Assembly: GCA_009693235.1 (NCBI GenBank)
Contig: SHXR01000005.1
Location: 1-64,000 of the forward strand
Direction: 5' to 3'
Source: Betaproteobacteria bacterium
GTDB taxonomy: Bacteria > Pseudomonadota > Gammaproteobacteria > Burkholderiales > SG8-39
DNA: 64,000 bases
Below the pieces are notes generated by a model. It saw nothing but the letters and a program-made list of their open reading frames with translations. It was not told where the DNA came from and did not search any database. Within the stretch, counting starts at the first letter, position 1. Every line of letters starts with the position of its first letter. A program made the translations under genes and the position numbers. This document shows, one piece after another, positions 17,706 to 26,599 of the stretch.

Positions 17706-18839
17706 TTACGACCGCGCAGTCGTCCCCCAGACTTCTCGCGCCACGCGCGTCACCAATCGGAGCTTCGCCCACTGCTCGTCCATCGTCATCACATTCGATC
17801 CGACGCCTGACGAAAAACCGCATTGCGGACTGATGCCCAATTGATCAAGAGGCAAGAATTTTGCGGCCTCATCAAGGCGCCGCTTGAGCGAATCCGCATC
17901 CTCCAAGTCGGTGTGTTTGCTCGATACCAATCCAAGAATCGCCGACTTCCCGCGCGGGATGAAGCGAAGCGGCTTGAAATCCCCCGACCGCGCGTCATCG
18001 TATTCGAGCATGAAGCCATCGACATTGAGGGTGCTGAAGACGCGTTCAGCGACCGGTTCGTAGCCGCCCTCGGCGACCCAGCCACCGCGATAATTGCCGC
18101 GGCAGAAATGAACCACTACGGTTAGATCGGCGGGACGATCGGCGATGGCCTCGTTGATGGTGCGAATGTGCAGCCTGGCGAGCTCGGCCGGATCATCGCC
18201 ACGTAGCCGCACCGCCGCGGCCAGTTCGGGATCACAAAGAATCGGCAGATTGGTTTCGTCGAGTTGGACGTAACGGCATCCGGCTCGCGCCAGGGCGGCT
18301 AACTCAGCGTGATACACCGCGGCCAAATCGTGGAAGAAGAGCTCCCGGTCGGGATAGATGGCAGGACTTATTGCATTGAGGCCGGCACGGCCATAGACGA
18401 ACGTCGGCGCGGGAAGGGTGACCTTGCCGGTGCGCGTGGTACTCGCACCCAGGAAGGTATAGTCGTCGACCGTGATGTCGCGCAGGTGACGTAGGCGATC
18501 GACGATGTGAAAGACCATCGGACGGAACTCGTCGTCACCAGACTGACCGCCCTTGAATCGATGCTTGAATTCGCCGAAGCGTTTTTCGATTCCGCCAAGT
18601 TTCTCCAGCACGTCGATATGAAACATGAAGCGGCGAAATTCACCGTCGGTAACGGCGTTGAGGCCGATTTCCTCTTGCAGCCTGACCACCTCGCGGATGC
18701 ATTCGTCCTCGACTGTGCGCAACGCAGCGATGGACAGGCTGCCGCTCGCATGCGCATCGCGAGCTCGAAGCAGTCGTTCGGGGCGGATCAGACTCCCCAC
18801 CTGATCGGCGCGAAATGGGGGCCGCGCAGCAGCTTTCAT
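17706..18839 (-). CDS. MetE-like (cobalamin-independent methionine synthase II) protein
   Basis: A 377-residue protein matching only the catalytic barrel of MetE; the N-terminal half-barrel of true MetE is absent. Zinc ligands are recognisable: His and Cys in VVHFCRGN, Glu in GFMLEYDD and a late Cys in SPQCGFSS. Other motifs are QVGSLIRPERLL at the start and VTDGEFRR. Such short paralogs act as methyltransferases or in C1/aromatic metabolism and are not proven methionine synthases. Divergent from the pseudogene at 18976. A second, distinct paralog sits at 39.0 kb. Confidence 0.85.
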   Translation of the reverse strand: MKAAARPPFRADQVGSLIRPERLLRARDAHASGSLSIAALRTVEDECIREVVRLQEEIGLNAVTDGEFRRFMFHIDVLEKLGGIEKRFGEFKHRFKGGQSGDDEFRPMVFHIVDRLRHLRDITVDDYTFLGASTTRTGKVTLPAPTFVYGRAGLNAISPAIYPDRELFFHDLAAVYHAELAALARAGCRYVQLDETNLPILCDPELAAAVRLRGDDPAELARLHIRTINEAIADRPADLTVVVHFCRGNYRGGWVAEGGYEPVAERVFSTLNVDGFMLEYDDARSGDFKPLRFIPRGKSAILGLVSSKHTDLEDADSLKRRLDEAAKFLPLDQLGISPQCGFSSGVGSNVMTMDEQWAKLRLVTRVAREVWGTTARS

Positions 18840-18975
18840 GAGTCCTCCAATTAATGGGTTGAGTGACGGCGCCGGATGGATTGCCGTCGCGCGGGGCGCG
18901 GTCGCTCTGTTCAGACATCTTTCGCCAATCTGCTAACCTCGTCAACCGATCGCGTCAAAAAGGAAGAGCACGGAG

Positions 18976-19275
18976 ACGAACAACATCAAGACGGTCGCAC
19001 ACACATCGCGCCGGACATTTCTCAAAGCCACCGCGGCCGCCACCGCAGCCGTGCACGCACCGACCATCCTGGCGCAGTCGCGCGCGCCGATCAAGATCGG
19101 CGTTCTCAGTTGCTTCACCGGCGTCGCCGCGGCCTCGGCCGAGACCAACTGGAACGGCATGTAGATTTATTTCGACCGTATCGGTTGGACGGTGGCCGGA
19201 CGCAAGATCGAGTTGATCAAAGAAGACGACCAGCTCAATGCGCAGGTCGGCCTGCAAAAGGCCCGTAAGCTGGTC
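18976..19275 (+). pseudogene. 5' fragment of an ABC-type periplasmic binding protein gene
   Basis: A reading frame with a twin-arginine-type signal (SRRTFLKATAAATAAV ... LAQ), then IKIGVLSCFTGV, NWNGM, IYFDRIG and GRKIELIKEDDQ matches the N-terminus of branched-chain-type binding proteins. It has no ATG: ACG stands at 18976, where a start is expected after an AGGAAG. A TAG at 19162-19164 follows NGM, where a sense codon is needed. After KARKLVD the family match ends abruptly and an unrelated outer-membrane channel sequence begins in another frame. Non-functional remnant. Confidence 0.75.
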
Positions 19276-20176
19276 GATACTCGCGACCGCCTATTTCAAT
19301 CTTCGCGCAATCGATATCGAGCTCGATGTGCTCGCCCGCTCGATCGATCTGCAACGGCGCGCGCAGGGTCTGGCGCGCGTACGCTATGAGCTTGGGCATG
19401 CGTCCGGTCTCGATGTCGCGCAGCAGCAAGCCCTGCTCGACAACACGCTCACACAACTCGACGTGCTGTGGCGCCAGCGTTCGCAGTTTCAACACGCCTT
19501 GGCGACCCTGACCGGAACGCCCGCGCCGCTGTTCGAAATCGCTCCGCGCGTCATTACGTTGCAGCCGCCGGCAGTGCCGATCGGCGTGCCCTCCGATGTG
19601 CTCGAGCGCCGACCCGATGTCGCCTCGGCCGAACGCGCGATGGCGGCCGCCAATGCACAGATCGGCGTAGCGAATGCCGCGTTCTATCCGAGCATCAATC
19701 TAGGCGGGTTCCTCGGCACCCAAAGCCGCGCGCTGGAAACATTGTTTTCGACGCCTGCCTACATCTGGTCATTCGGCGCCTCGCTCGCGCAAGTGCTGTT
19801 CGATGGCGGGCGCTTGCGCGCGAATGTCGCCAATGCACAGGCCGGCCATGAGGCGACGGTTGCCAACTATAAGCGCGTCGTGCTGACCACCATGCAGGAG
19901 GTCGAGGATGGCATCATTGGTCTTGCTGCCCTCGAACGCGCGCACGCCCAGGCGTTGGTTGGGATTGAGAGCGCCAAGCGCGTGCTTAACCTCGCCACCG
20001 TGCGCTACGAGGGCGGTGTGTCGACCTCGCTCGATGTGATCACGACGCAGCAATTGCTGCTCACGAGCGAGCGCCTGGCCGCCCAATTGCAGGGCCAGCG
20101 ATTGCTCATGGCGGTGTTTCTCGTGAAGGCGTTAGGGGGCGATTGGGAAGGCGCGCAATCGCTTGGCAAGCTCTAA
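19276..20176 (+). pseudogene. 3' part of an RND-type outer membrane channel gene (TolC/NodT family)
   Basis: From ILATAYFNLRAIDIE onward the frame is a convincing outer membrane factor: the LDLxQQ-like GLDVAQQQALLDNT, VPSDVLERRPDVASAERAMAAANAQIGVANAAFYPSINL, FDGGRLRANVANAQA and the final GDWEG are signature elements. About the first third of the family (lipoprotein signal and first coiled-coil half) is missing, replaced by a binding-protein fragment. The ATG at 19238 in the ORF track lies inside the foreign part. No efflux pump or adaptor genes are near, so this is a deletion scar. Confidence 0.8.
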
Positions 20177-20194
20177 CATTCTAGGCAGCCGCCA

Positions 20195-20240
20195 AAAAAG
20201 GGTAGCGTCCCCTTTCCTAAAAGCGGACGCTACCCTTTTT
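20195..20240. terminator. Perfect 16-bp inverted repeat, bidirectional terminator-like
   Basis: AAAAAGGGTAGCGTCC (20195-20210) is an exact inverse of GGACGCTACCCTTTTT (20225-20240) with a 14-base loop. The A and T tracts at the two ends make it a good intrinsic terminator in both directions, between the plus-strand channel remnant and the minus-strand lipoprotein gene. Confidence 0.65.
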
Positions 20241-20258
20241 AAGAGTCCTTCCTGACAG

Positions 20259-20347
20259 AAAAGGACACGCGCACATTTTCCGAAACGGAAAATGGACGCC
20301 CCCCCCTTTTTAAAAGGGGGGCAGTCTAAAGCTGTGTGTCCCTTTTT
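20259..20347. repeat. Structured element: outer stem with two inner palindromes
   Basis: AAAAGGACAC at 259-268 of this kilobase pairs with GTGTCC(C)TTTT at 336-346. Inside are CATTTTCCG-AAA-CGGAAAATG (20274-20294, perfect) and a CCCCCCTTTT/AAAAGGGGGG palindrome (20301-20321). The arrangement recalls REP/BIME-like or small folded elements; I do not recognise the family and see only this copy. Confidence 0.5.
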
Positions 20348-20356
20348 CCTGCTGCG

Positions 20357-20911
20357 TTACTTGGCAGCGGCGACCGATGCGCTGAAACTGATCGATTGCT
20401 CTTTGAAGGGCGTCGGCATGTAGGTGAGATCAACCCGAATCTCTTTCAAGCGATTGGCCTTCAGTGCTTCAGCCGGGAAATCGACGCTGATGGTCTGCGT
20501 GGCTTCCTGGCCCGGATCGAGCCGTTCGGTCGCGCCATAGGTCGAGAACTTGAGCAAGGTGTCCGTTCGCTTATCCTCGATCTTGATGAGTTCGCCCTCC
20601 GCGTTCACATATTGGATCGTTCCGCCAAGCAAACGGACCGTTTGATCGGGCGAGCCGTTCTTCAGCACGAGCTTGCCGGAGAGTTTCGCGGGCGATACCA
20701 CCTTGCCGGATTCTTTTTCGACCCGCTCGGTCACCTTGATATCCGTGATCGCACCCAGCATGATGCCGGCCTTGATCTTGATGGGGGCGGATGCGACCGC
20801 ATAGGACTTGTCTTCAACCACCACGATCGGCGCACTGGCCTGCGGCGTGCAACCTTGCAATGCCACCGCCAACAGGGCAGCTGTAACGGTCACGCGAACT
20901 ATTTGTCTCAT
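20357..20911 (-). CDS. Putative lipoprotein, function unknown
   Basis: 184 residues starting at 20911 with GAGGAG upstream. The N-terminus (RVTVTAALLAVALQGC) is a lipoprotein signal with Cys in the lipobox LQGC, so the protein should be anchored in a membrane facing the periplasm. The rest is a beta-rich soluble domain with LSGKLVLKNGSPDQTVRLLGG and DLTYMPTPFKEQSISF. I do not recognise a catalytic site or a named family. The ORF-track start at 21085 ignores the signal peptide. Its 3' end abuts the structured element at 20.26 kb. Confidence 0.75.
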   Translation of the reverse strand: MRQIVRVTVTAALLAVALQGCTPQASAPIVVVEDKSYAVASAPIKIKAGIMLGAITDIKVTERVEKESGKVVSPAKLSGKLVLKNGSPDQTVRLLGGTIQYVNAEGELIKIEDKRTDTLLKFSTYGATERLDPGQEATQTISVDFPAEALKANRLKEIRVDLTYMPTPFKEQSISFSASVAAAK

Positions 20912-21215
20912 GCGAATCTCCTCGAATATTGCGCCGGCAATCAAGATGATGCGGGCAACAGGCGCTCTAGTGGTGCGGAAATACTGCAGATGATGCGAGG
21001 CGACGCGAGTGGTGCGCACGCCATGCCAACCCGTTACCGAATTGCCGTTGGCAAATGCCGATTGATCGTCGTCCGCCCGCGTCACGCGCCACGTGAAGCG
21101 CTCGCTATCCGCGCCGATTATCGGTATTCATCCATGTCTGTCTGTGCGCCATCGAACATAGGGCCGGCCGGCGCCGGGCGAAAGAGCGTCTGGCCGCGCT
21201 CTGGTAGGCTGCAAA
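20912..21215. other. Divergent intergenic region, no gene seen
   Basis: About 300 bases between the lipoprotein gene and the Crp/Fnr-type regulator gene. ORFs crossing it are shadows without family features. It should hold both promoters, but I see no convincing -35/-10 pair or operator. Confidence 0.4.
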
Positions 21216-21986
21216 ATGTCCCAAGCAATGACCCCTTCGGATCCGGCTGCCGGCGGGCCATCGAGGCCACCGTCCCCGCACGACAATCGCCTGCTCGCGG
21301 CTCTGCCGCGGGACGAATTCGAACGCCTTCTTCCGCATCTCGAACTCGTCTACATGCCCCTTGGCGAAGTGGTCTATGAGTCGGGGAGCAAGCAGGATTA
21401 CGTCTATTTTCCAACCACCGCCATCGTCTCGTTGCTCTATGTGATGGAGGACGGCTCGACGGCCGAGATCGCGGTTGTCGGCCATGAAGGAATGGTGGGT
21501 GTTGTCCTCTTCATGGGTGGCGAGACCACACCGAGCCGTGCGATGGTCTATAGCGAAGGCCGTGTCTACCGCATGCCGGGTCATCGGTTGAAGGGCGAAT
21601 TCAATCGCGCGGCGGGCCTGCAGCAGATGCTGTTACGTTACACGCAATCGCTCCTCACGCAGATGGCGCAGACAGCGGTCTGCAACCGGCATCACTCGCT
21701 GGAGCAGCAGCTCTGCCGGCTGTTCCTCTTGACGCTGGACCGCCTCGCCTCGAACGAACTGGTGATGACGCAGGAGCTGATCGCATCGATGCTTGGCGTG
21801 CGACGCGAGGGTGTCACCGAGGCCGCCAGCAAACTGCGGGGCCTGCAAGTGATTCGCTATAGCCGCGGGCGCATTACCGTGGTCGATCGACTGGGTCTCG
21901 AAGCCCATGCATGTGAATGCTATGAAGTCGTGAAGCGGGAATCCGACCGGCTGCTCCCGGCGCGGAATTCGGCTGCGCAAGGTTGA
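21216..21986 (+). CDS. Crp/Fnr-family transcriptional regulator
   Basis: 256 residues: a disordered Pro-rich start, a cyclic-nucleotide-binding-like beta barrel (about residues 25-145, with LGEVVYESG and IAVVGHEGMVG), a helical linker and a C-terminal winged helix containing QLCRLFLLTLDRL and MTQELIASMLGVRREGVTEAASKL. There is no Cys cluster for an Fnr-type iron-sulfur centre, and the GExGE-type phosphate-binding loop is changed to VGHEGMVG, so cAMP binding is doubtful. This subgroup is common in Alphaproteobacteria and Betaproteobacteria and often responds to stress signals. Neighbouring genes do not reveal its targets. Confidence 0.85.
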   Translation: MSQAMTPSDPAAGGPSRPPSPHDNRLLAALPRDEFERLLPHLELVYMPLGEVVYESGSKQDYVYFPTTAIVSLLYVMEDGSTAEIAVVGHEGMVGVVLFMGGETTPSRAMVYSEGRVYRMPGHRLKGEFNRAAGLQQMLLRYTQSLLTQMAQTAVCNRHHSLEQQLCRLFLLTLDRLASNELVMTQELIASMLGVRREGVTEAASKLRGLQVIRYSRGRITVVDRLGLEAHACECYEVVKRESDRLLPARNSAAQG

Positions 21987-22076
21987 TTGGGTAGCGTCTT
22001 GGATCGGGGTCGCGAGTTAAAGCGCCTCCAGAAAAGCAAAGGTCGCTTTGGACCCAGATTGCGCGCTTTCCCTCTG

Positions 22077-23090
22077 TTATTCCTGGAGCGGAATGCCCGT
22101 CACCTCGATGACCTTGGCCCATTTGGCGACTTCGCTTTTGTAGAAAGCCTCGAATTTCTCCGGTGTTGAGGACACGGTTGCAAAGCCCAGTTTGATCAGG
22201 CGGTCCTTGACCTGCAGCGTGTCGATCGCCTGCGTCGCGGCCGCCGCGAGCTTGTCGACGATCGGACGCGGGGTCCCGGTCCTCACCGCAAACCCGACCC
22301 ACAACTGCGTCTCGAACCCGGGAAGCACCGCCTCGGCGACGGTCGGCAGGTCCGGGAAGGCCGGGTCGCGCTTCGCTCCGGTCGTCGACAGCGCCCGCAA
22401 CTTGCCTTCCCGCACGGCACCGATGACCGGGGCGATGCTCGCAAACATGATCTTGACCTGCCCGGAAAGAAGGTCAGCCAAAGCGGGGCCGCCGCCACGA
22501 TAGTGCACCGCCGTCATCTTGGTGCCAGCCATCATGTCAAAGAGTGCATGGGTCAAGTGCGTGGATGAACCGATGCCCGCGGTCGCATAGAACATCTTTT
22601 CGGGTTTGGCCTTGGCGTGCGCGACGAACTCGGCCATGTTTTTCGCCGGCAGCGACGGGTGTATCACAAGCACGTTATTGGTCTCGGCGAGCAATGCGAC
22701 CGCCGAGAAATGCGTGCCAACCTTGTACTGCGTGTTCTTCCACAGGGTCTCGTTACTCGCATTGATCGTAGAGAGCACCAATAGCGTATAACCGTCCGCC
22801 TCCAACCGCCCCACAAAGTCATTCGCGATATTCCCGCTGGCTCCGGGCCGATTATCGACCACCATCGGCTGGCCGAGGATCTCCCCCATCCTTTGCCCGA
22901 CCACGCGGGCAATGGTATCGGCCGGGCCGCCGGAGGCGAGGCCGACCACCAGGCGGATCGGTTTGTCGGGATAGCCCGCTTGGGCCAACGCCACGCACGG
23001 CAAGGCACTCGTCAATGCGATGGCCGTAGCCACCGCAGCCGCATGCAGTCTGCGCGTCGACCAACCAAGACTTTCGCGTTCGCTCAACAT
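22077..23090 (-). CDS. TctC/Bug-family binding protein
   Basis: 337 residues. A basic N-region (MLSERESLGWSTRR) precedes a long hydrophobic stretch ending VALAQ. Motifs: YPDKPIRLVVGLASGGPADTIARVV, VDNRPGASGNIANDFVGRLEADGYTLL, TAVHYRGGGPALADLLSG. AGGGGG before the ATG serves as RBS. It is third in the minus-strand order PrpD, TctC, TctC, with 93 bases between the two TctC genes that include a run of nine C. Confidence 0.9.
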   Translation of the reverse strand: MLSERESLGWSTRRLHAAAVATAIALTSALPCVALAQAGYPDKPIRLVVGLASGGPADTIARVVGQRMGEILGQPMVVDNRPGASGNIANDFVGRLEADGYTLLVLSTINASNETLWKNTQYKVGTHFSAVALLAETNNVLVIHPSLPAKNMAEFVAHAKAKPEKMFYATAGIGSSTHLTHALFDMMAGTKMTAVHYRGGGPALADLLSGQVKIMFASIAPVIGAVREGKLRALSTTGAKRDPAFPDLPTVAEAVLPGFETQLWVGFAVRTGTPRPIVDKLAAAATQAIDTLQVKDRLIKLGFATVSSTPEKFEAFYKSEVAKWAKVIEVTGIPLQE

Positions 23091-23183
23091 AACATCCCCC
23101 TTCTTTATTGTTTCGACCGGAAGCGTGCGCCGCTCGTGCGCAAGATATGCCCCCCCCCAACAAGGTTGGCGTCACCTTTAAAG

Positions 23184-24170
23184 TTAATTCGTCGTTGCAC
23201 CCGTGGCGATGACGATCGGCCGCCACTTCTCGATTTCGCGCTGCACATGGGCGCGGGTACCCGCTGGACTCGACGTCGCGTCGGCCTCAATACCCATGCC
23301 GGCCATCCGCGCGCGTACATTCGCGTCCTGCAGCACGTCGTTGATCGTGCGACTCAGCCGATCGACAATCGCTCGCGGCGTGTTCTTGGGCGCGGCGATC
23401 ATGAACCAGGTGTAGGTTTCGAAGCCCGGCATCCCTGCCTCGGCCGCGCTGGGTACGCTCGGTACGAGCGGTGATCGTGTTGCGGAGGCGAGCGCGAGCG
23501 CCTTGATCGCGCCATCCCGGATGCGGGGACCGCAGGTTGGGACTGAACACAGCATGAAGGCGAACCGGCCGCCCAGCAGATCCGTGAGGGCCGCGCTCTC
23601 GCCTTTGTACGGCACATGCGCGACGTCGATGTTCGCAAGGCTTTTCAGCAGTTCGACCCCCAGATGCATGGGTGAGCCGACACCGGCCGAGCCGTATTGA
23701 TGCTTGCCAGGATGCGCACGCATCAAGGCAAGCAGCCCGCTCGCATCGGCAACGCCAAGTTCGCGATTGACGATCAGCGCGAACCCAAGCTGACCAAACT
23801 TGCCGACGAATTCGAAGTCCTCCAGTGGATCATAGGGGAGCGACTTGTACAAACTTGCGTTGATCGAATGAACCAGCGTTGTGAAGAGGAGCGTGTAGCC
23901 ATCGGGTACGCCCTTGGCAACCAGACCGGTCGCCATCACCGTGCCACCGCCCGGTTTGTTCTCGACCACCATCGGTTGGCCGATACGCGCCGACATCGCC
24001 TCGGCGACGATTCGTGCGAACACGTCGGTGGCGCCACCGGCCGCGTAAGGCACCAGCAAATGCACCGGCCGGCGCGGATAGGCCGCCTCCTGCGCGAACG
24101 CGGCGGCGCTACACAATGCAAGCAGACTCATCGCAAGCGCCGCGCTACTGCTTATCAATTTATTTCTCAT
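23184..24170 (-). CDS. TctC/Bug-family binding protein
   Basis: 328 residues with signal peptide ending AAAFAQ. Motifs: YPRRPVHLLVPYAAGGATDVFARIV, VENKPGGGTVMATGLVAKGVPDGYTLL, VAHVPYKGESAALTDLLGGRFAFM. The AAGGAGAAGGGA leader gives a clear RBS. It begins 13 bases after the MmgE/PrpD gene, so the two are one operon and the bound acid probably feeds the PrpD-like enzyme. Confidence 0.92.
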   Translation of the reverse strand: MRNKLISSSAALAMSLLALCSAAAFAQEAAYPRRPVHLLVPYAAGGATDVFARIVAEAMSARIGQPMVVENKPGGGTVMATGLVAKGVPDGYTLLFTTLVHSINASLYKSLPYDPLEDFEFVGKFGQLGFALIVNRELGVADASGLLALMRAHPGKHQYGSAGVGSPMHLGVELLKSLANIDVAHVPYKGESAALTDLLGGRFAFMLCSVPTCGPRIRDGAIKALALASATRSPLVPSVPSAAEAGMPGFETYTWFMIAAPKNTPRAIVDRLSRTINDVLQDANVRARMAGMGIEADATSSPAGTRAHVQREIEKWRPIVIATGATTN

Positions 24171-24183
24171 TCCCTTCTCCTTC

Positions 24184-25530
24184 TTATCGCCCCCAGATAC
24201 CAGGCGCGATGTGGCTCACATCGGGCGCTTCCGCGATGGCCCAACAAGCTTCGATCAACGCTTGCGCGCGCGTCGCGAGGGGGCCATCGGCAAGCTGTGC
24301 AACGAATTTCATTTCCAGGTCCTGATCGCTCATTGGTCGGGCCGCGCTGCCAAGACAATGCTCCACATGGGCATGCCGCGTCGTGCCATCGCGCAACGTT
24401 ACGGATGCAACGGCTCCATCGGCCTGCAACGATTCATCGGCGTTCACCACGATCTTGCGCCGCAATGCAACGACGCGCGAATCGGCGACACAGGCATCGC
24501 TTGCTTCGCGCAGGCCGGCCGCTTTATTGACCAGGGCCGCGGCCGCCCAGTGATACACGCTGATCTGCGCATCATAAGCGTTGTTTGGGGCCGTCTTGCC
24601 GGTGAGCCCAACGCCCAATGGATGCACCCGCAATGCCACTTTCTCGATCGCCGCGGGCGCAACACCGTCCATAACGCTTAGTGCCAAGCATGCTTCGATC
24701 GCTGGATGGATGAAGACGCCCGCCGGATAGGGCTTGGCAGCAACGTCCAGGCAATCAAAATGCTCGCCCAGTCGATCGGTGAGCGCCGCAAGATGCGTCG
24801 GTGCGCCGAACACATCACCAAAGCCATTACGGCCGTCGAGAAAATGTGCGGAGCAGGTGAACCCTTTTGCCGCCATCAGTGCGCCGACCAGGCCGCTGCG
24901 TCCGGCGTGCGCCGGTACGTATCCGCTGCACATCGATGCATGGGTGGCGCGAAATCCGCCGGCTTGCGTCGCAGCGATACCCATCGCCCAGATCATCTGC
25001 TCCAGGTTCAGTCCGATCAGCTTGCCAACGGCCGCGGCCACGCCAAAACCGCCGGTGATGCCGGTCATGTACAGCCCGACATGGCAATGCGCCGGCGCGA
25101 CGGCGAGCGCTTTGCTGAGACGGCATTGGAGCTCGTTGGCCAACACCAGCGCATGCAGGAATGCCGATCCTGAAATCGGTTGGCGTTCAGCGAGGGCAAG
25201 CAACGCGGCGCCGGATGGCGCGCTCGGATGCGCGATCGTGGCAAGATGCGTATCATCGAACGCATGGGCACTTGCGCTAAGACCATTGAGCAACGCGGCA
25301 CTGGCGATATCCATGCGAATGCCCTGTCCAAGAACAGTCGCCTGGGGTGGTCCGGAGAGCTCGGCGAGCGCAGCCACGGCGGCCGGCACCGCCGGATGCG
25401 TCGATCCGCCGAGCGCACAGCCTAGCCAATTTAGAAAGATTCTCTTCGCTTCATGCTGAACTTGTGCCGGCAGATCAAACCAGCGAGATCCGCGGACGAA
25501 CTGGGCAACTTCGCGGGTGATGTCGGTCAT
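24184..25530 (-). CDS. MmgE/PrpD family protein
   Basis: 448 residues from the ATG at 25530 (MTDITREVAQFVRG). The family fold is recognisable from LNWLGCALGGSTHPAVPAA, ASAHAFDDTHL, HPSAPSGAALLALAE, and a central GITGGFGVAAAVGKLIGL. PrpD dehydrates 2-methylcitrate; other members act as aconitate decarboxylase or have unknown roles. The lack of other methylcitrate-cycle genes (prpB, prpC) argues against a plain PrpD. Coupled to one or two TctC genes and divergent from an enoyl-CoA hydratase gene over 212 bases. The ORF-track start at 25719 is too long. Confidence 0.88.
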   Translation of the reverse strand: MTDITREVAQFVRGSRWFDLPAQVQHEAKRIFLNWLGCALGGSTHPAVPAAVAALAELSGPPQATVLGQGIRMDIASAALLNGLSASAHAFDDTHLATIAHPSAPSGAALLALAERQPISGSAFLHALVLANELQCRLSKALAVAPAHCHVGLYMTGITGGFGVAAAVGKLIGLNLEQMIWAMGIAATQAGGFRATHASMCSGYVPAHAGRSGLVGALMAAKGFTCSAHFLDGRNGFGDVFGAPTHLAALTDRLGEHFDCLDVAAKPYPAGVFIHPAIEACLALSVMDGVAPAAIEKVALRVHPLGVGLTGKTAPNNAYDAQISVYHWAAAALVNKAAGLREASDACVADSRVVALRRKIVVNADESLQADGAVASVTLRDGTTRHAHVEHCLGSAARPMSDQDLEMKFVAQLADGPLATRAQALIEACWAIAEAPDVSHIAPGIWGR

Positions 25531-25742
25531 ATCCGGATGGTCCAAGAATCGCTTGCTTTGCCGCAGATTAGCCGAGAAGCACTTGGTGCGTTGGCGACAG
25601 ACCGAGCAACGTCCACATCGTCCTGGCCAACACCTCGCCGGTGGGATTGGTGCGAGCACCTCAAGAGATCCGGTGAGCATGCGAAAATACCGCCGCGCGA
25701 CTGGCCACGCTTTCGCCATCGTGGGCGTAACCCGGAGAATTC

Positions 25743-26513
25743 ATGCACATTCTGAACAACATCGCCGATGGCGTGGCGACGGTCACGCTCAATCGTCCCG
25801 AGCGCCTGAACGCGCTGTCGGAGGAAATGAAAGACACACTGGGCGACATCTTGCTTGCGCTAGCCCGTGATGATGCGGTGCGGGTCGTCGTGCTCAATGC
25901 CAATGGACGCGGATTCTGTGCGAGCGGCGATGTCACCACCATGGGTCGCTTCACCGCTGCCACCGGCATGGAGCGGCTCAAGCGTGCGCATCGCGTCGTC
26001 GCGGCGCTTGCCAATATCGAAAAGCCAGTGATCGCCGCGGTGCGAGGCCCGGTCGCGGGCATCGGCTGGAGTCTCGCGCTTGCATGCGATGCGATCGTGG
26101 CCAGTGACACCGCAGTGTTTTCGCAGGTGTTCAAGAACGTCGGATTGATTCCTGATGGCGGTGCGGTGTATTTTCTTTGCCAGCATCTCGGACCGATTCG
26201 CGCGAAGGACATGGTGATGACCGCACGCAAGGTTCCCGCGGCCGAGGCGTTGGCACTCGGGCTCGTGACCTGTGTCGTCCCCGATGTCGAGTTAGAGGCC
26301 GAAACCGAACGTCGCGCGCGCGAGCTGTCGAGCGGGCCCACCTTCGCATTCGGCGTCGCGAAGAAAATGTTCAAGCAGATGTATCTACCCAATCTCGAGG
26401 CTGCGCTGGATGCCGAAGCATGGGCGCAAGGGCTCGCCCTCCTCACTGACGATCATCGTGAGGGCGCTGCCGCATTCCAGGAAAAACGCAAACCGACCTT
26501 TGCGGGTCGTTGA
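25743..26513 (+). CDS. Enoyl-CoA hydratase/isomerase family protein
   Basis: 256 residues with the crotonase fold. The CoA-binding and oxyanion loops are GRGFCASGDV (about residue 56) and GPVAGIGWSLALACD (about residue 102); NVGLIPDGGAVYFL carries the acidic residue position used by PaaG-like hydratase/isomerases. C-terminal EGAAAFQEKRKPTFAGR is the family ending. It opens a plus-strand operon with TctC, a quinone-reductase-like dehydrogenase, a second TctC and a VOC protein, suggesting beta-oxidation-like handling of an imported acid. Confidence 0.9.
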   Translation: MHILNNIADGVATVTLNRPERLNALSEEMKDTLGDILLALARDDAVRVVVLNANGRGFCASGDVTTMGRFTAATGMERLKRAHRVVAALANIEKPVIAAVRGPVAGIGWSLALACDAIVASDTAVFSQVFKNVGLIPDGGAVYFLCQHLGPIRAKDMVMTARKVPAAEALALGLVTCVVPDVELEAETERRARELSSGPTFAFGVAKKMFKQMYLPNLEAALDAEAWAQGLALLTDDHREGAAAFQEKRKPTFAGR

Positions 26514-26599
26514 CGCCTGAGCGTCCTGCAACAGAATGCGCGGCGTGCCGCCGCGAAACGCAAACATCGGATGGACAACTTGCAGCAAAGGAGAATCGG

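Noticed and set aside
23150-23158. Run of nine C between two TctC genes as a phase-variation tract
   Set aside because: It lies in noncoding DNA more than 50 bases before the start, and given the other run-length doubts its true length is uncertain.
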